Shown here: positions 20,119 through 31,119 of the stretch, piece after piece | Layout of the letters: every line of letters starts with the position of its first letter | Position numbering within the stretch: the first letter of the stretch is position 1 | Assembly (NCBI GenBank): GCA_000310025.1 | Contig: FN648410.1 | Span: forward strand, 117,106-181,105 | Direction: 5' to 3' | Source: Ectocarpus siliculosus | Taxonomy: Eukaryota; Sar; Phaeophyceae; Ectocarpales; Ectocarpaceae | Length of the DNA stretch: 64,000 bases | Position numbers and translations under genes: made by a program | The notes under the pieces: model-generated | Told to the model about the DNA's origin: nothing | What the model saw: only the letters and a program-made list of their open reading frames with translations | Database searches by the model: none

Positions 20119-20689
20119 TGTCCACAACGTTGCGCGCACAACGATGTGCCTCCCTGCCGGCTGAGCGCGGCCACTGCTAACCCACGCACAACCGGATGAG
20201 AGTCGTTGATGGAGAAGACACCCAAGAAGACAAAACATGAATCGATGGTCTAGAGGACGAGAGCTGGATAGTTTTGTACTCACATGTCCTCTCAAGCGGC
20301 CGACCTTTTGCCGTTGGGAAGCGCTGACGCACGTTTTGGTCTCTTTTTGACACCGAGAACATTTTTTCTCGCACGCACGGAGCGCTATCGCCACATATTG
20401 GCGGGCACAGCATCAGCTCAGTGCATCAAGGGTTGTGGGGAGCCCTTTGCGAGCTCGTTACATTCAGTTTCCATGACGCATTTGTAGTTTGTCTGTCACA
20501 AATCGTTTGGTAGCAGTAGACCACGATTCCCGCCGCACGTGCGATGCATTTCGAGAAAACCACACGACAAAGATTTTTTTGCCCATAAAAACGGTACTCA
20601 AATGTTCCTCTGGCAGATATTCGCGCGCAAATGTTTGACAACATTTGAAGATTTTTTTCAAAGATTTGGCGACCATAAACATGGGTCTT
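20119..20689 (-). repeat. right arm of the inverted-repeat element split by copia
   Basis: Inverted partner of 12652-13336. The inner part reads on the minus strand like 13084-13270, and the outer end CAAAGATTTGGCGACCATAA complements the left outer block. Confidence 0.7.
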
Positions 20690-21846
20690 ACACTGAATGT
20701 TTCCAACGGCAACCTGTCTTCTGAACCCCTTTGGGTCTAGGCTGGACTGTCAGATTTTTGTTTTGCGCCAAAAAAAAAAATAAGAGCGAGAGCGAGCGGG
20801 AGAGAGATAAGTGCAGAGAAGGACACCAGTGTACTTCTGCACACGCAACAGCTATCTCCACCTGTAGGCCACGAGAGAAGCCGGCGACAGGGAGGTGGCC
20901 ACAGACAGGGTCGTAGAAGGGTTGATGGGTGGCCGCGCTGCGGTCAGTAGGGCAGGTTAGCTGTGTAGCCTTTTAAATGATGAGTCGTCTAGCTGCCTCA
21001 ACTAGTCTATTTTCGGTATATTGTAAATGATCAGTCCAGAGAGGGCAAAATGATCAGTGAAGACCCATAGCTGGTATTTGTACTTCTGTACTTCTCTGTT
21101 CTCTGTCCCCCCCCGAAATGTGCCCCGCCATCTCTCTAGAGCTCCTGTCTTTTTCAAACAACAAGCACATCCACCAGCACACACCTGTACCTCGTGGTTT
21201 CCTAGGATCGGGCGAGGGTGGTATGTGTGGCGCTACGAGTGTGGATGTGTTGCTGATATGTTGTACTCGTCTACAGCTGTAGTAGTAGTGTTGTTGTAGC
21301 GTTCGTTGTAGCTGCTGACACAATGACTGCTGGATCTTGGGAACGATTTTCAAGTTGTTGGGAACCACGATATCCTCGATATCTGGGCTTCGGCAGGGAT
21401 TGCAATACCCCTCCCTTTTGCTGTCCTCTGCTCTTTGCAGCAGTGGTTTCCTACGTTCGGGTGAGTGTATGTGTGGTGCTGCGAAAGAACATATGTATGT
21501 ATGTATGTACTGTATGCACACACGCGTTCATTGACATGTGCATACGTTGAGAGATTCATGATTTGGCATTGATTGGCCCCATTCCCATTCCCGAGACCTT
21601 GATATTACCCGCTGTCACTGAAGTCTCTTCATTGGTCAGCCGGTTAGCGCGGGTGCTAATAATCTAGACACACCTACCTCCACACGAAGGGCTGCAGGTC
21701 GGCAACTCCACGACTTGCCACTACACCAGCATTTGCAAATGATCAATCAATGATCAGTGAGAACGCCTAAAGACTCAAAAGGGTTAAATGCCTCAAAAGT
21801 CGATGCTGCGCCTGTGCTTAACAAGAGAGATGGACGCCCATGGGGA
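20690..21846. other. no supportable gene
   Basis: Contains a GA-rich run near 20780-20820. Around 21638-21670 GGTCAGCCGGTTAGCGC then GGTGCTAATAATC resembles a tRNA D-arm and anticodon arm, but no B-box follows. I see no coding signal. Confidence 0.4.
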
Positions 21847-22844
21847 TCAATCTTGGCCCACGTGGATCCAATCTTGTGCAGTTTGCGCCCGCCAGAGGAA
21901 CGCCTCGCCTGCCCGAGAAACTTCCTGAGCATGTGCGTCGTACGTGTCCATCCACGTTATGTTGCCGACTGACCACTCTAGGGTCTGCGCCCTCCCATCC
22001 AGAGGGGACGGCACACGGGATAGGCAATTCCCCGCTATATTGTCGCTTCCCAGGCAGATATTTTCGTACGTGCTTGAATCCAAGCTTGTCTTCATTTTTT
22101 TCGGGTGCTTCATGACCAAAAAAACCGGCACGTTTGCTGCATCGACGCGACCGTCGTCGTATCGCCTACATGGACCGTCACGACGCAGTCGGGTGACAAA
22201 AACGACAGGTGCGTTCATGAGTTCTCGGTGAGCCGTTGTACAAGGTGGAAGTCCTGCGGAAGACGGAGATCGAGAGGACCTCGTGCTGCAAACTTCATGA
22301 ATTACCTCGCAGTTGACAGATGTACCAAAACAGGTCGAACTGGTACCCACTACCTGCCAGCGTTGATCTTGACAACGTGGCGATTGAATTGGAATATTTT
22401 GTCTACATAACTCCATAACTCTCCGGACTACCGTATCATTCTTAGCACAGCAATGGCACATGAACCACCTTGTAGCCTTGTGCCCAAGGCGTGCGTCGCG
22501 GACGTTGGCGGGGTCGGCGATGTGCCATGAGTATTCATCGTGCTTGTTGTACCAGAGGTAGGTCAACATCATCTCAAACTGCGAGTAGCTGCTTGCCCCC
22601 TCCGAGCAGATCATGTGGAATGCCTCCTCAAATGTCGCCACCCCCAGGTTTGTCGTGATGTCTCGTCTCATATCATTGAAGTGATCCGACTTCAGGATGA
22701 CGGGGAACGCGATCGGTGTCATGAACCTGCCCACAGGCGCGAAGCCCCCCAGGGCTCTCTTGGTGACCTCACTCTGCCACGGGGTCTCCACATTCAACCC
22801 TCGTACAATTGGTTTATTGTCGTCGAAGAGGTCAGATGGAACCA
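21847..22844 (-). CDS. glycosyltransferase-like protein, C-terminal exon
   Basis: An open stretch of about 330 codons that begins at a splice acceptor (CACAAACGCAG, then TGGTTCCATC) and ends in TGA. It reads VPSDLFDDNKPIVRGLN, APVGRFMTPIAFPVILKSDH, ATFEEAFHMICSEG, SSYSQFEMMLTYLWYNKH and YSWHIADP. The order of DLF, FM, a hydrophobic strand, then (S)QFEMMLTYLW resembles the GT-A-like glycosyltransferase family described as DUF6492. The nucleotide-sugar binding DxD would lie upstream and is found in the exon at 57085-57337. There is no start codon or DxD exon immediately upstream, so this is an internal or terminal exon. The last ~100 residues have no family feature I recognise. Predicted activity is sugar transfer, acceptor unknown. 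Confidence 0.7.
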
Positions 22845-23769
22845 CTGCGTTTGTGTGTACAGGAATACGAGGACGAAGTTAGACATTGGTGGTTGAGCGT
22901 CGCACGGGCTCCGGAATTAGAAGTCGTAGGACCCCTCTAGTCGGCGGTAAACGTATCAACCATGCTACTTACCCTAACCCTACCGTCTAGGCCGTGACGG
23001 AGTTTTTCTCGAAGGCGATATGAGGCAATGCAGCTGGTCGCACGTCCCGGTCCATATTTCGGGCAAAACGAATGATAAATCCCTGTTGCCGGTAGATTCG
23101 TCGGTTTCGCGCGTAGGGGCTGCACATGGTGGGGCGCTCACGCACACGCCTATATTGGGTTGCAGGGCTATCTGTGGGCATTTTACCGGCAAAGGCCAAT
23201 CATGGGCTGCCATCATCTGCTGTCCATGGATTGCCCATCGTGGACACCGAAGCCAATACCGATGGCGACCGCAGTCATTTCATCAAACGCCCATCACAGC
23301 ATGGCTGCCCTCCATAGGCGGTTGATTGAATGCCCACCGTGGGTGTGTATAGAGAGCGGGCGAGTGATCAAATCCATTTTCGGCGTCACAGACAAGGTAC
23401 GTGCCCACAGCGGGATACCCACGGGCTGTTCATCGTCGTCCGCCTCCCACCCCATGAGGAGATCATGCTCAATGTTTTGGATGTCAATGTGAAGCTTCTC
23501 CCGCCGAAAGTGGATTAGGCAACGCATCGTACCAAGAACATGCCTTCTCCCGTGACAGCGTAGTGCGTATACAAGCCCAGAGCTTGTAGAAGTTTCTTCA
23601 ATGCCGGCCCGTTTCTTACGCGTGTAATAAACACCTATTTTGGGCGAGGGTCGACACGTTCTGTCGCAGCGATGTGAACTGTATTTCCCATGCCACCATT
23701 TCATTGTGTATGGCAACTCGACGAGTATCGTCGCGTTGCGTGTCTCAAGCTTTCGAGTTTTTCAGCTGG
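22845..23769. other. intron-like sequence with CCCATGGGC-type palindromes
   Basis: Directly upstream of the exon at 21847-22844. A CCTAACCCTA motif lies near 22971-22981. From 23150 to 23345 short palindromes built on GCCCATCATGGGC and GCCCACCGTGGGC recur, like those at 42170-42450. A minus-strand frame at 23294-23716 has some protein-like stretches but no motif I can name. A 60-bp block at about 23703 (ACTCGACGAGTATCGTCGCG) recurs at about 31978. Confidence 0.45.
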
Positions 23770-26090
23770 TAACAATCAGGGTAGACACCAAGAAGACGCC
23801 CGATGAGTACACAGGAACCGGGGGACCCCAAAAAACAAAGCGTGAAAAATACTCCATAAGTATAAGAAAGAAAGAAGCGAGAACAAAAGAGCGACAGGCT
23901 TCAGGGAGAAGGCAAAACAGAGCATACAAACACCACGGTCGCCGCTCGCTCTGGACTGCTGGAAACTCTCACATAGCACTGCATATGCGCAAACGTTAGG
24001 TAGGGCACAAGTCCATTGCTTGGCAAAACGCCCATCGCTTCACATGCAGCAGCCGGATGCACGGGTAGCCTCTTACACAGCACGAAGCAAAGCGACTGCG
24101 GTTGGTTGACGTTCGATGTTGTTGGGACCCCACCGGCAAAAGGCGAGAGAGAGAGAGAGGTAGACTAGAAGAAGAGAGCGGAGAGAAGACAAGGCATTAA
24201 CTCTCGAGAAAACACTCACTCTCGTCCCTCTGGCTCACCGCAGGCTGTCAGACATGATGTCACATTGTGTATCGAACGGTGGTATCCGATGTCGGCTCAG
24301 CAACAACAAACAAACACACATCAAACAAATATAGTCGCCGTGTGCGAACTGTGGACTATCTCGTTGTAGGAAGTGAGACTTAAAGAGAACATGACTACAT
24401 AGCACCACGGACAAACTATTATCTCAATACGCTTGCCGTCCGCGATAGATGCGCACCGCTGCACGAACGAGCACTGCTGGTTATCATACCTCACTACTAC
24501 GCAGTAAATAAGATGGTGCTGCCATCTACATACCTTATCGCTCAAATTAAGACTATACTACGCAGCAGACTCAAGGTAAGGCAGCAACACGCATATACCG
24601 ATGCATACCACCCATCCATGCATGCAGCCAAAAAAAAAAAAACGAAGGCGGACCGTCTGTTGTTGTTTGTCTCTTCAACTGTGCTGCCGTTGATCTTGGT
24701 AGGTAACGACACTGGAAAAAGGTGGGAGACGCGCATCGCCTACGCGAGCAACGCGTGCAGCCCAAAACAACAGAGACGATAACCTTACGACCTTTGCAGC
24801 ACATTCCGAGTATATACTGCAGCAACCGCATGTATGTGTACAGCAGCAATGTAGTGTACAACGGTCACTCAGGAAGAAAATCACAAACAAACGCAAAAAA
24901 AAAAGGTTGTGGCACGCAGCCCGCAGGACCCTCGTTCGCTGTTCAACCGGCCGTTCCCACGGCGAAACAGACACGGTACAGTGAAGGCCGACTCTTGCCG
25001 GCCATAGGAGGCGGAAGCTGCCCAAACTCGGGGGGAGGTCAACTCGGGGGGGGGTCATGGTTTGTGATTCCCTACCAAACCATACTTGAGGCGTCACGAG
25101 GTTTGCACTGTAGCCCCCAAAAAACAAAGCATGAAAAACGAAAAAAGACAACAAGTGAGCCAGGCGTGACAGGCTTGGGGGAGGAGGCAAAAGAAGCATA
25201 GAAAACCCAACTTGTTCGTTGCTCGTTCTGGGCCGTTGGAAGATGTCACTTAGCACTGCATGGCCAGTATCAGGTAGGGCCCAAGTCCATCGCTTGACAT
25301 AAACAGGTAGCGCAAATCGCCTCACATGCAGCAGTCGGGTGCACGGGTAGGCTCTTACTGAGCAAGAAGCGATACCACCTGCGGTTGACGTAGTTCGATG
25401 TTGTTGGGACCCCACCAACCGGCGAAAGGCGAGAGAGAGACAGGTACTGTAGGTAGACAACATAGAAGAGAGCGCAGAGCAGACAAGGGGTCCACTCTCG
25501 ACAAGACACCCACTCACTCTCGTCCCTTTGGCCCACCGCAGGCTGTCAGACATTACATGTGTAACGGACGCGGTATGTATCCGATGTGGGCTCAGCAACA
25601 CAACCAAACAGTGCGGACTTTCATCTCCTGTGACGAAGTGAGGACAAAAAAGAACATGACCACTGCTGTACACGGACGAACTACAGCAGTACCAAGTCCG
25701 TCGGCGATAGATGTGCACCGCTGCAGGAAGGTGGGAACTGTCCGTTGCCACACACCTCACTTTGTAAATAAGATTGTGCTGCCATCTACCTTATGGCTCA
25801 AGTTACGACTGACTACGCAGTGACTCCAAAAAGGCAACACGCTTAGTCTACACGATGTATTCCACACCACATGCATATGCAGCAACAGAAACAAACCTGC
25901 TGTTTTGTCTGTCTCTTCAACTGTTGTGCTGCTGTTGCAACAGGCGAAAAGTAAGTGACGCGAATCGCCTACTACGCTAGCAACGCCTACGCGAGCAACG
26001 CGTGCAATCCAAAGCGACAGAGACTGAAGCAATTCAGCAACAGCCGCATGGTCACTCACGAAGTACATCACAAAAAAAAGGGCAGGTTAG
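23770..26090. repeat. R1 repeat, array A (two units of ~1.28 kb)
   Basis: Two head-to-tail units. The landmark GTTGTTGGGACCCCACC occurs at about 24119 and 25399, followed by a GA run, then CACTCTCGTCCCT, then GATAGATG(C/T)GCACCGCTGCA, then CATCTACC(T)TTAT. The unit ends with GCACGCAGGACCCTC and CAACCGGCCGTTCCCA. The same unit occurs at 33-37.4 kb and 63.6 kb. No conserved coding frame spans the copies, so I read it as a non-coding dispersed or tandem repeat, perhaps derived from a non-autonomous element. Confidence 0.8.
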
Positions 26091-26964
26091 TTTAAGGCGT
26101 AGACAAAGGCGTAGACAAAACAAACCGAGGTATATTGAAACAACTCGAATTGCCATACTGTTTATATTGGGGTACCCGGAACGCATTGCGTACTGCGGTG
26201 CCCCCTCGGTCGAGAGGAGGAGTCGCATGTGTTACCATTCTGTTAAAGCCTTGTGTCCACAGAGTCTCAGCGTGCCAGAGAGAGAGTATCGCAGAGATAA
26301 CTAGCGAGGTGGTCACATAGAAGGCTTCTAGTGGTGTGCCAGCCTCTGGAGCTGACAGGAAGTGGAGTATTTTCTTGCCTCCTCTTCCAGTTGGGAAATC
26401 GGGCTACCCGAGCTACAGCAGTCGTAACTGAGAACTCGGGGTCCCGATTAGATGTGACGAGAGCGGAGAGGAGAGCAAGGACGCCAGGCGCCGGCAGGCG
26501 TGGCATCTAGGGCGCAACACTGAGCGGTACGTGCGGTGATGTGATGACAATTTGGGATGATGTGGGAAGAGAGCAAAACCCACAATGTGTTTTGGTGTGT
26601 CAAAAATGGAGAGACACAACCCCAACGGAGTGTTCTGCACGTTTGCATAGGGAGAGAGATCCCGCTGCTGCTGGGTTGATTCGGTGGCGTACCCAGTCAC
26701 CCATGTCGCACGTGATTAAATGACTAAACACATCAACCGGGTTTGGTGGCCGAGGTTGGTGGGCCTGCTTCGACAGCGCTGGCTGTCACGGCTGTTGCCA
26801 CCGTACGAAGAGTACGCAGTCATGTGGATCACGTATGCATACACTCGCAAATACAGCAGTTGTTCCGCATCGATGCGGGAGAGAAAATTAACTGTGGGTT
26901 CTGTGGCGTTACGTTCACCATGTTGAACGTGGTTTCAATACTGGCTCCGCATTTAACGAGTGTG
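26091..26964. other. no supportable gene
   Basis: Between the R1 array and the gag-only LTR element. No frame with motif, no repeat shared elsewhere in the window. Confidence 0.4.
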
Positions 26965-26969
26965 TGGTG
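26965..26969 (+). repeat. 5-bp target site duplication of gag-only element, left
   Basis: TGGTG, identical to 31680-31684. Confidence 0.8.
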
Positions 26970-27210
26970 TGTTTGGGGTGTCGGCGCGTGTACTATGTTA
27001 TCACGCTCGCGGGCTCTTGTCGAGAGCGTGTTGCACAAAGGAGTGACTCAAGTTCCTTGATTTTTAGAGAGTTTAACGAGTTACAGACGTGAGCAAGAAG
27101 AGGCAAACCCTGCTGCACCAAGTCTGTCTATCATACCCATATTTATCTCATCTGCGTAACCCCCTCGGAGATCTCGGAGAATTGTATCCTGCCGTGTACA
27201 CACACAAATA
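26970..27210 (-). repeat. 3' LTR of gag-only element
   Basis: 241 bp, from TGTTTGGGGTGTCGGCGCG to CACACACAAATA (CA end mutated to TA). This copy lacks the SINE and shows the pre-insertion site CCTTGATTTTTAGAGAG. Confidence 0.85.
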
Positions 27211-27220
27211 GCCCCCCTAC
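27211..27220 (-). promoter_or_regulatory. polypurine tract of gag-only element
   Basis: Minus strand GTAGGGGGGC immediately before the 3' LTR. It matches the G6 tract of the copia element at 13667. Confidence 0.7.
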
Positions 27221-27816
27221 TCGGTACGAGATACGATCTACGAGATCCTCCGTACATAACGCCAGGTACAACGGCAACAAATCTAAAAACCATTCATCTT
27301 TCGTATCCACAAATAAATCATCTCAACTCCCGGATCTATCGAATATTCAAATTTCAGGCTGCTACTCCTCCTACGACTATGGAACTTCACTAAGAGTCTT
27401 AACAAGCACCCCTCTCGAGAAAATGTCGTCACCACATTCTCAAGTAGTCAAACACAAAGATTTATCCTTGGAAGATTACTCAGCAAAGATCAACATTACA
27501 TCAGAGCCACGTCATAAAGACTCTGGACGGACAACTCTGGCAAAACGCGTCACCAAATACCTCGAACAAAACCCTCGCACAAAACTGTGTTTCAACTCAT
27601 TGACCAATTTGAACTAAGCTTCGGAAGCACATAGGCCTCAACCATGTCTTACCAAAATATGTCAAATCCTTCCTCCAATACATCGTTCAGAACAGTCATC
27701 AATACGTACCTAATACATGCGGCACAAATAGACAAACGTTAAAAACCCGGCGTTCAAAGACGCCAGAGGAAACTTTCGCCAATTATTATACCGTTTCTCG
27801 AACATCCAGACATGGA

Positions 27817-27930
27817 CTTCTTGACAGCCCCCCTGCTGCATCATCGCCCAAAATATAAAAGTTTAACAGCCCCCCTGCTGCATCATCTCCCAAAACACAA
27901 ACGCTAACAGCCCCCCTGCTGCAACAACTC
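27817..27930. repeat. triplicated AACAGCCCCCCTGCTGCA block
   Basis: Three copies of a short unit with C6 next to TGCTGCA, about 45 bp apart, inside the non-coding 3' part of the gag-only element. Similar AACAGCCCCCC units occur near 38330 and 38868. Confidence 0.75.
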
Positions 27931-27959
27931 TCGGATCCAAACAACGAGAAATCAAACGA

Positions 27960-28290
27960 ATATCATGAAGTTACCTCCGAACTCCGCGGGAAAAACGCGG
28001 AATCGCGAATAAACAAGAAATAGATTTATTTCTTATCCTAGCAACGAGGAATCAGACAAGTATCATGAAGTTGCCTCAAACTCCGCAGGTAAACGCGGAA
28101 TCGCAAACAAACAAGAATTGAGGACGAAGTTGCCTCAAACTCCGCAGGTAAACGCGGAATCGCAAACAAACAAGAATTGAGGACGAAGTTGCCTCAAACT
28201 CCGCAGGTAAAAGCGGAATCGTAAACAAACAACAATGGAGGACTTCTCCTCATTTTCCGCAGGTAAAACGCGGAAAACGTGAACAAAATG
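27960..28290. repeat. ~58-bp tandem repeat with built-in hairpin
   Basis: About five units, each containing AACTCCGCAGGTAAACGCGG or a variant, in which CCGC pairs with GCGG around an eight-base loop. Starts lie near 27966, 28069, 28127 and 28186, with a divergent last unit near 28240. Most compensatory context is retained, so this may be an RNA structural element of the 3' untranslated region. Confidence 0.8.
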
Positions 28291-28666
28291 AACAATCAAA
28301 CCCGAACGTCCGCTAGAACTCTGCTTGTACTGCGGCGAAGATCATGGCATCTCAGCATCACATTCATCCTCCCCCATGATTTTCGACAGCAGTGCTAGCA
28401 GTGACCCAACAACATCAACTGCACCATTCGGCGCGGTGAAGTCCTAGACTATGCACACCTATCCTTGACAAATGAAAAACACATGTACCACAGACCATAA
28501 ACACCACGTTCGTTCGTGCGCATCGCAACACAGCAGCCTACGTCGACGCAGTTCTCAAACTCATGGCTTTCAACAAACAAAATCGACCCAGAAAATAGAA
28601 AGCCAAATGAACATAATTCTCACGAACGTGCCTGAATCGCGCGTAGACTCATGGTGCAACCACCGG

Positions 28667-30766
28667 TCATCTCGCACGGTAGCTCCCGAACACGTAGCCT
28701 CTCAATTCATGCCGCACCCTTCCAGCCACGATCGAATGTCCAGCCCTGGCATTATCCCCCATCGTCCCGCACCACGCAGATACCATTGTACACGGTCGGA
28801 TGGGCGCCGGGATGCCCCGCACCCGCACCCGCACCCGCAGACAACGCCACGAAGCTGCCGTCGCCGCTGCCGCCGTTGCTGTTGCCGCCTTCGCCGCCAT
28901 TGTCCAACCAACAGCCATCCTCATCGCACGCGTCCTCCGCTTCTTGCGCTGCTCGTGCCGGTGTAGCTGCTGATGTGGGCACTGCGATCGCCCCCCCAGT
29001 TGATACGGCGGGGGGTATCTGGCCGCAGGTCGACGAAACCTCCAGTGCCACCGTTCCTGCAGCTGACGGCGTCCCGGCCGTTCCCCCCATCGACGAGTCG
29101 GGAAAACACCAATACCTGTCGTCGTCCCCACCGTTGTTTTCGTTGCTGAAGCCACGCCTTCTGACGACACAAGTGGTGGGCCCGGCTGCACATGCAGTGC
29201 CGGTTTCTTGGCCGCCAATTCCCCCCATTGCCTCCGTATGTCAGCAAGCTCTTCTTTCATGCTTTCGAGTTCATCCGTCGCCGGTGCCGCCGCCGGTGGC
29301 ACCACTGATACCGTCGCTTCAACAGCAAGTGCCTGCTCCCCGGCCGTTCCCCCTGCCGCCGCAGCGGGCAAGACTCTGTTGCCGGGGGTCCCCGCTCTCG
29401 CCGCCGTTGCTGCCTCCGATGCCGCCGCTCCAGCCGCGAGTGCCTGCGCCGCGGCCGTTCCCCCCGCCACCGTAGCGGGGAAACCACCACCACCGGTCGC
29501 CGCTCCCACAGCAGTTGCTGTGCCCCATGCCACCGCTCCATCTGCAAAGGGGAGGAGCGACTCCGGCTGACGCCTGTGCCTGTGCCTCCTCCAGCGTCGT
29601 CGCTTCCGCTGCTGGTACGGCATAGTGTTGTTGCCACTCGCGTTGAGACCCTCTCCATCACCGACATGCACGTGCTGTTGCATGCGGCCGGTTGTGCAAC
29701 ACATGCGGCGCCGATGACCATACTCACCGCAAGCAGTGCAGTGGCCTTCAAAGCGTCGTGGCGCATTACAGTCGCCGAGTGAGTGTCCATGCCTCCCGCA
29801 CCTCACGCACTGATGAACGGCACCCATCGGAGCGCCTGGCGGCGGAGCTGACTCCTCTTGCGGGTACACGGCGTTGCGCCCACCGTCATAGAGCCCCCCA
29901 GATCCCCACGTCGGGAAATTAGGAGGTGGGTGGTGTACAGGTGGTGGTTGTGGATGAACCCACTGTTGCTGCTGCTGCTGCTGCTGCCGCCGCCGTTGTT
30001 TCCCCTTCTGACCGACGCCGCCATGACCGCACCCCAAACCACCGACCGCCTTCGATTTGCCCAATTCCTTGCGTTCGACATCGTACTCGGGCGAAAGCTG
30101 GCGAACAATGATGTGGACGATTTCCCGCTCGGATTTTTCAATGCCGACAGCTCGCATGATGTTGATGATGCCATCAACTCTGGCACAGAAAAGCTTCGGG
30201 TTCTCGCCAGGGGACATCTCAACTGCCTCCAACCGTCGCACAAGCAATGTCTTCTCGGCGTCGAAAGTAGGCAAAACCCATTCGCGGATCACCCTCCACG
30301 CCTCAGGGACGCAGTCGCAAGCAGCCAACCGTTCTTCAATGTCCGTGCCGCAGGTTGCTTCCAACAGATATCCCCACGCCCGCTTGTGTGCCGTAACGAG
30401 CGCCGCACCATGAACCCGGTTCAGGTATATGCAATCCAAACAGTTGATGACAGGAACATAGCCAGTGGGATAGGTGTCTTCAAGCGTCTGCTCCAAACCC
30501 TCGCTAGCCAGGAAAATCCGCAATCTCCGCAACCAGTTTACCGCCTTCGCTGAATCTTTCGGGATTTTGGGCGGTATGCGACTTCTGCTGTAGCCGCTCA
30601 ACGCACAATCTCCGTCATTCATCATGCTCACCCGTTGTGTACCGAGACCAGCTCCACCAGCTGCCCAGGTAGACGTTCTCCCGGCAGCCATTACTCTTGC
30701 CGGTGCATCATTCTTCTCCGATAGATGCCCATATTCCCTCTCCGTCATGTCCTTCTCCCTCGCCAT
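28667..30766 (-). CDS. Gag of the gag-only LTR element
   Basis: 699 codons from ATG 30766 to TGA. Residues about 60-235 form a UBN2-type gag domain: RIPPKIPKDSAKAVNWLRRL, RAWGYLLEATCGTDIEERLA, EAWRVIREWVLPTFD, VRRLEAVEMSPGENPKLFCA and IIVRQLSPEYDVERKEL. Then a Gln run, a Pro/His-rich stretch and two perfect CCHC zinc knuckles: C320-x2-C323-x4-H328-x4-C333 and C343-x2-C346-x4-H351-x4-C356. Beyond residue 390 the sequence is an Ala/Gly/Pro minisatellite-like region with a short coiled-coil candidate (DELESMKEELADIRRQW). The last ~150 residues look like shifted frames of that repeat. No protease or pol follows. It would act in particle assembly and RNA packaging. Confidence 0.85.
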   Translation of the reverse strand: MAREKDMTEREYGHLSEKNDAPARVMAAGRTSTWAAGGAGLGTQRVSMMNDGDCALSGYSRSRIPPKIPKDSAKAVNWLRRLRIFLASEGLEQTLEDTYPTGYVPVINCLDCIYLNRVHGAALVTAHKRAWGYLLEATCGTDIEERLAACDCVPEAWRVIREWVLPTFDAEKTLLVRRLEAVEMSPGENPKLFCARVDGIINIMRAVGIEKSEREIVHIIVRQLSPEYDVERKELGKSKAVGGLGCGHGGVGQKGKQRRRQQQQQQQQWVHPQPPPVHHPPPNFPTWGSGGLYDGGRNAVYPQEESAPPPGAPMGAVHQCVRCGRHGHSLGDCNAPRRFEGHCTACGEYGHRRRMCCTTGRMQQHVHVGDGEGLNASGNNTMPYQQRKRRRWRRHRHRRQPESLLPFADGAVAWGTATAVGAATGGGGFPATVAGGTAAAQALAAGAAASEAATAARAGTPGNRVLPAAAAGGTAGEQALAVEATVSVVPPAAAPATDELESMKEELADIRRQWGELAAKKPALHVQPGPPLVSSEGVASATKTTVGTTTGIGVFPTRRWGERPGRRQLQERWHWRFRRPAARYPPPYQLGGRSQCPHQQLHRHEQRKKRRTRAMRMAVGWTMAAKAATATAAAATAASWRCLRVRVRVRGIPAPIRPCTMVSAWCGTMGDNARAGHSIVAGRVRHELRGYVFGSYRAR

Positions 30767-30867
30767 CTCTTCTCTTCCTCCGCCAAATTAAGCCGCAAAA
30801 AAATATATAAAACGCGGCCCAATGTGTCTCCTGTCTCCTGCTGCCTACTGCTGTATTGTTTTGTAGC

Positions 30868-31080
30868 TGGATCTCCTTGACGCGCGCTGGCAATATAACC
30901 GCCCGGCTGCTGCTGTCCTTGTGTTCCAAATGCTTTCCCTGGATCTCCTTGGCACGCGCGGGCAAAAACCGCCCTGCTGCTGCTGCCCTTGTATTCCAAA
31001 CCCTGTTCCCTGGATCTCCTTGACGAGCGCGAGCAAACACCGCCCTGCTGCTGTCCTTGTATTCCGGTGCCTACCTCCCG
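30868..31080. repeat. ~71-bp tandem repeat in element leader
   Basis: Three units, marked by CTGGATCTCCTTG at about 30868, 30939 and 31010, each followed by a CCGCCCTGCTGCTG block. They lie between the 5' LTR and the gag start, where packaging or promoter signals would be expected. Confidence 0.85.
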
Positions 31081-31104
31081 AACCTTTCCCTACCGACGTC
31101 AGCT

Positions 31105-31119
31105 GACTCCACGATATCG
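31105..31119 (-). promoter_or_regulatory. primer-binding region of gag-only element
   Basis: Just inside the 5' LTR the minus strand reads CGATATCGTGGAGTC. No tRNA match assigned. Confidence 0.3.

Noticed and set aside
21632-21700. tRNA-Ile-like sequence
   Set aside because: The D-arm and anticodon region look right, but no B box or T arm follows.
24675-25760. 361-codon open frame on the minus strand
   Set aside because: It spans the junction of two R1 units, is rich in Ser/Leu/Arg/Cys low-complexity runs, and the same frame is not kept in the other R1 copies.
27817-28290. CRISPR array
   Set aside because: The repeats are adjacent and diverged, without unique spacers, inside a eukaryotic LTR element.
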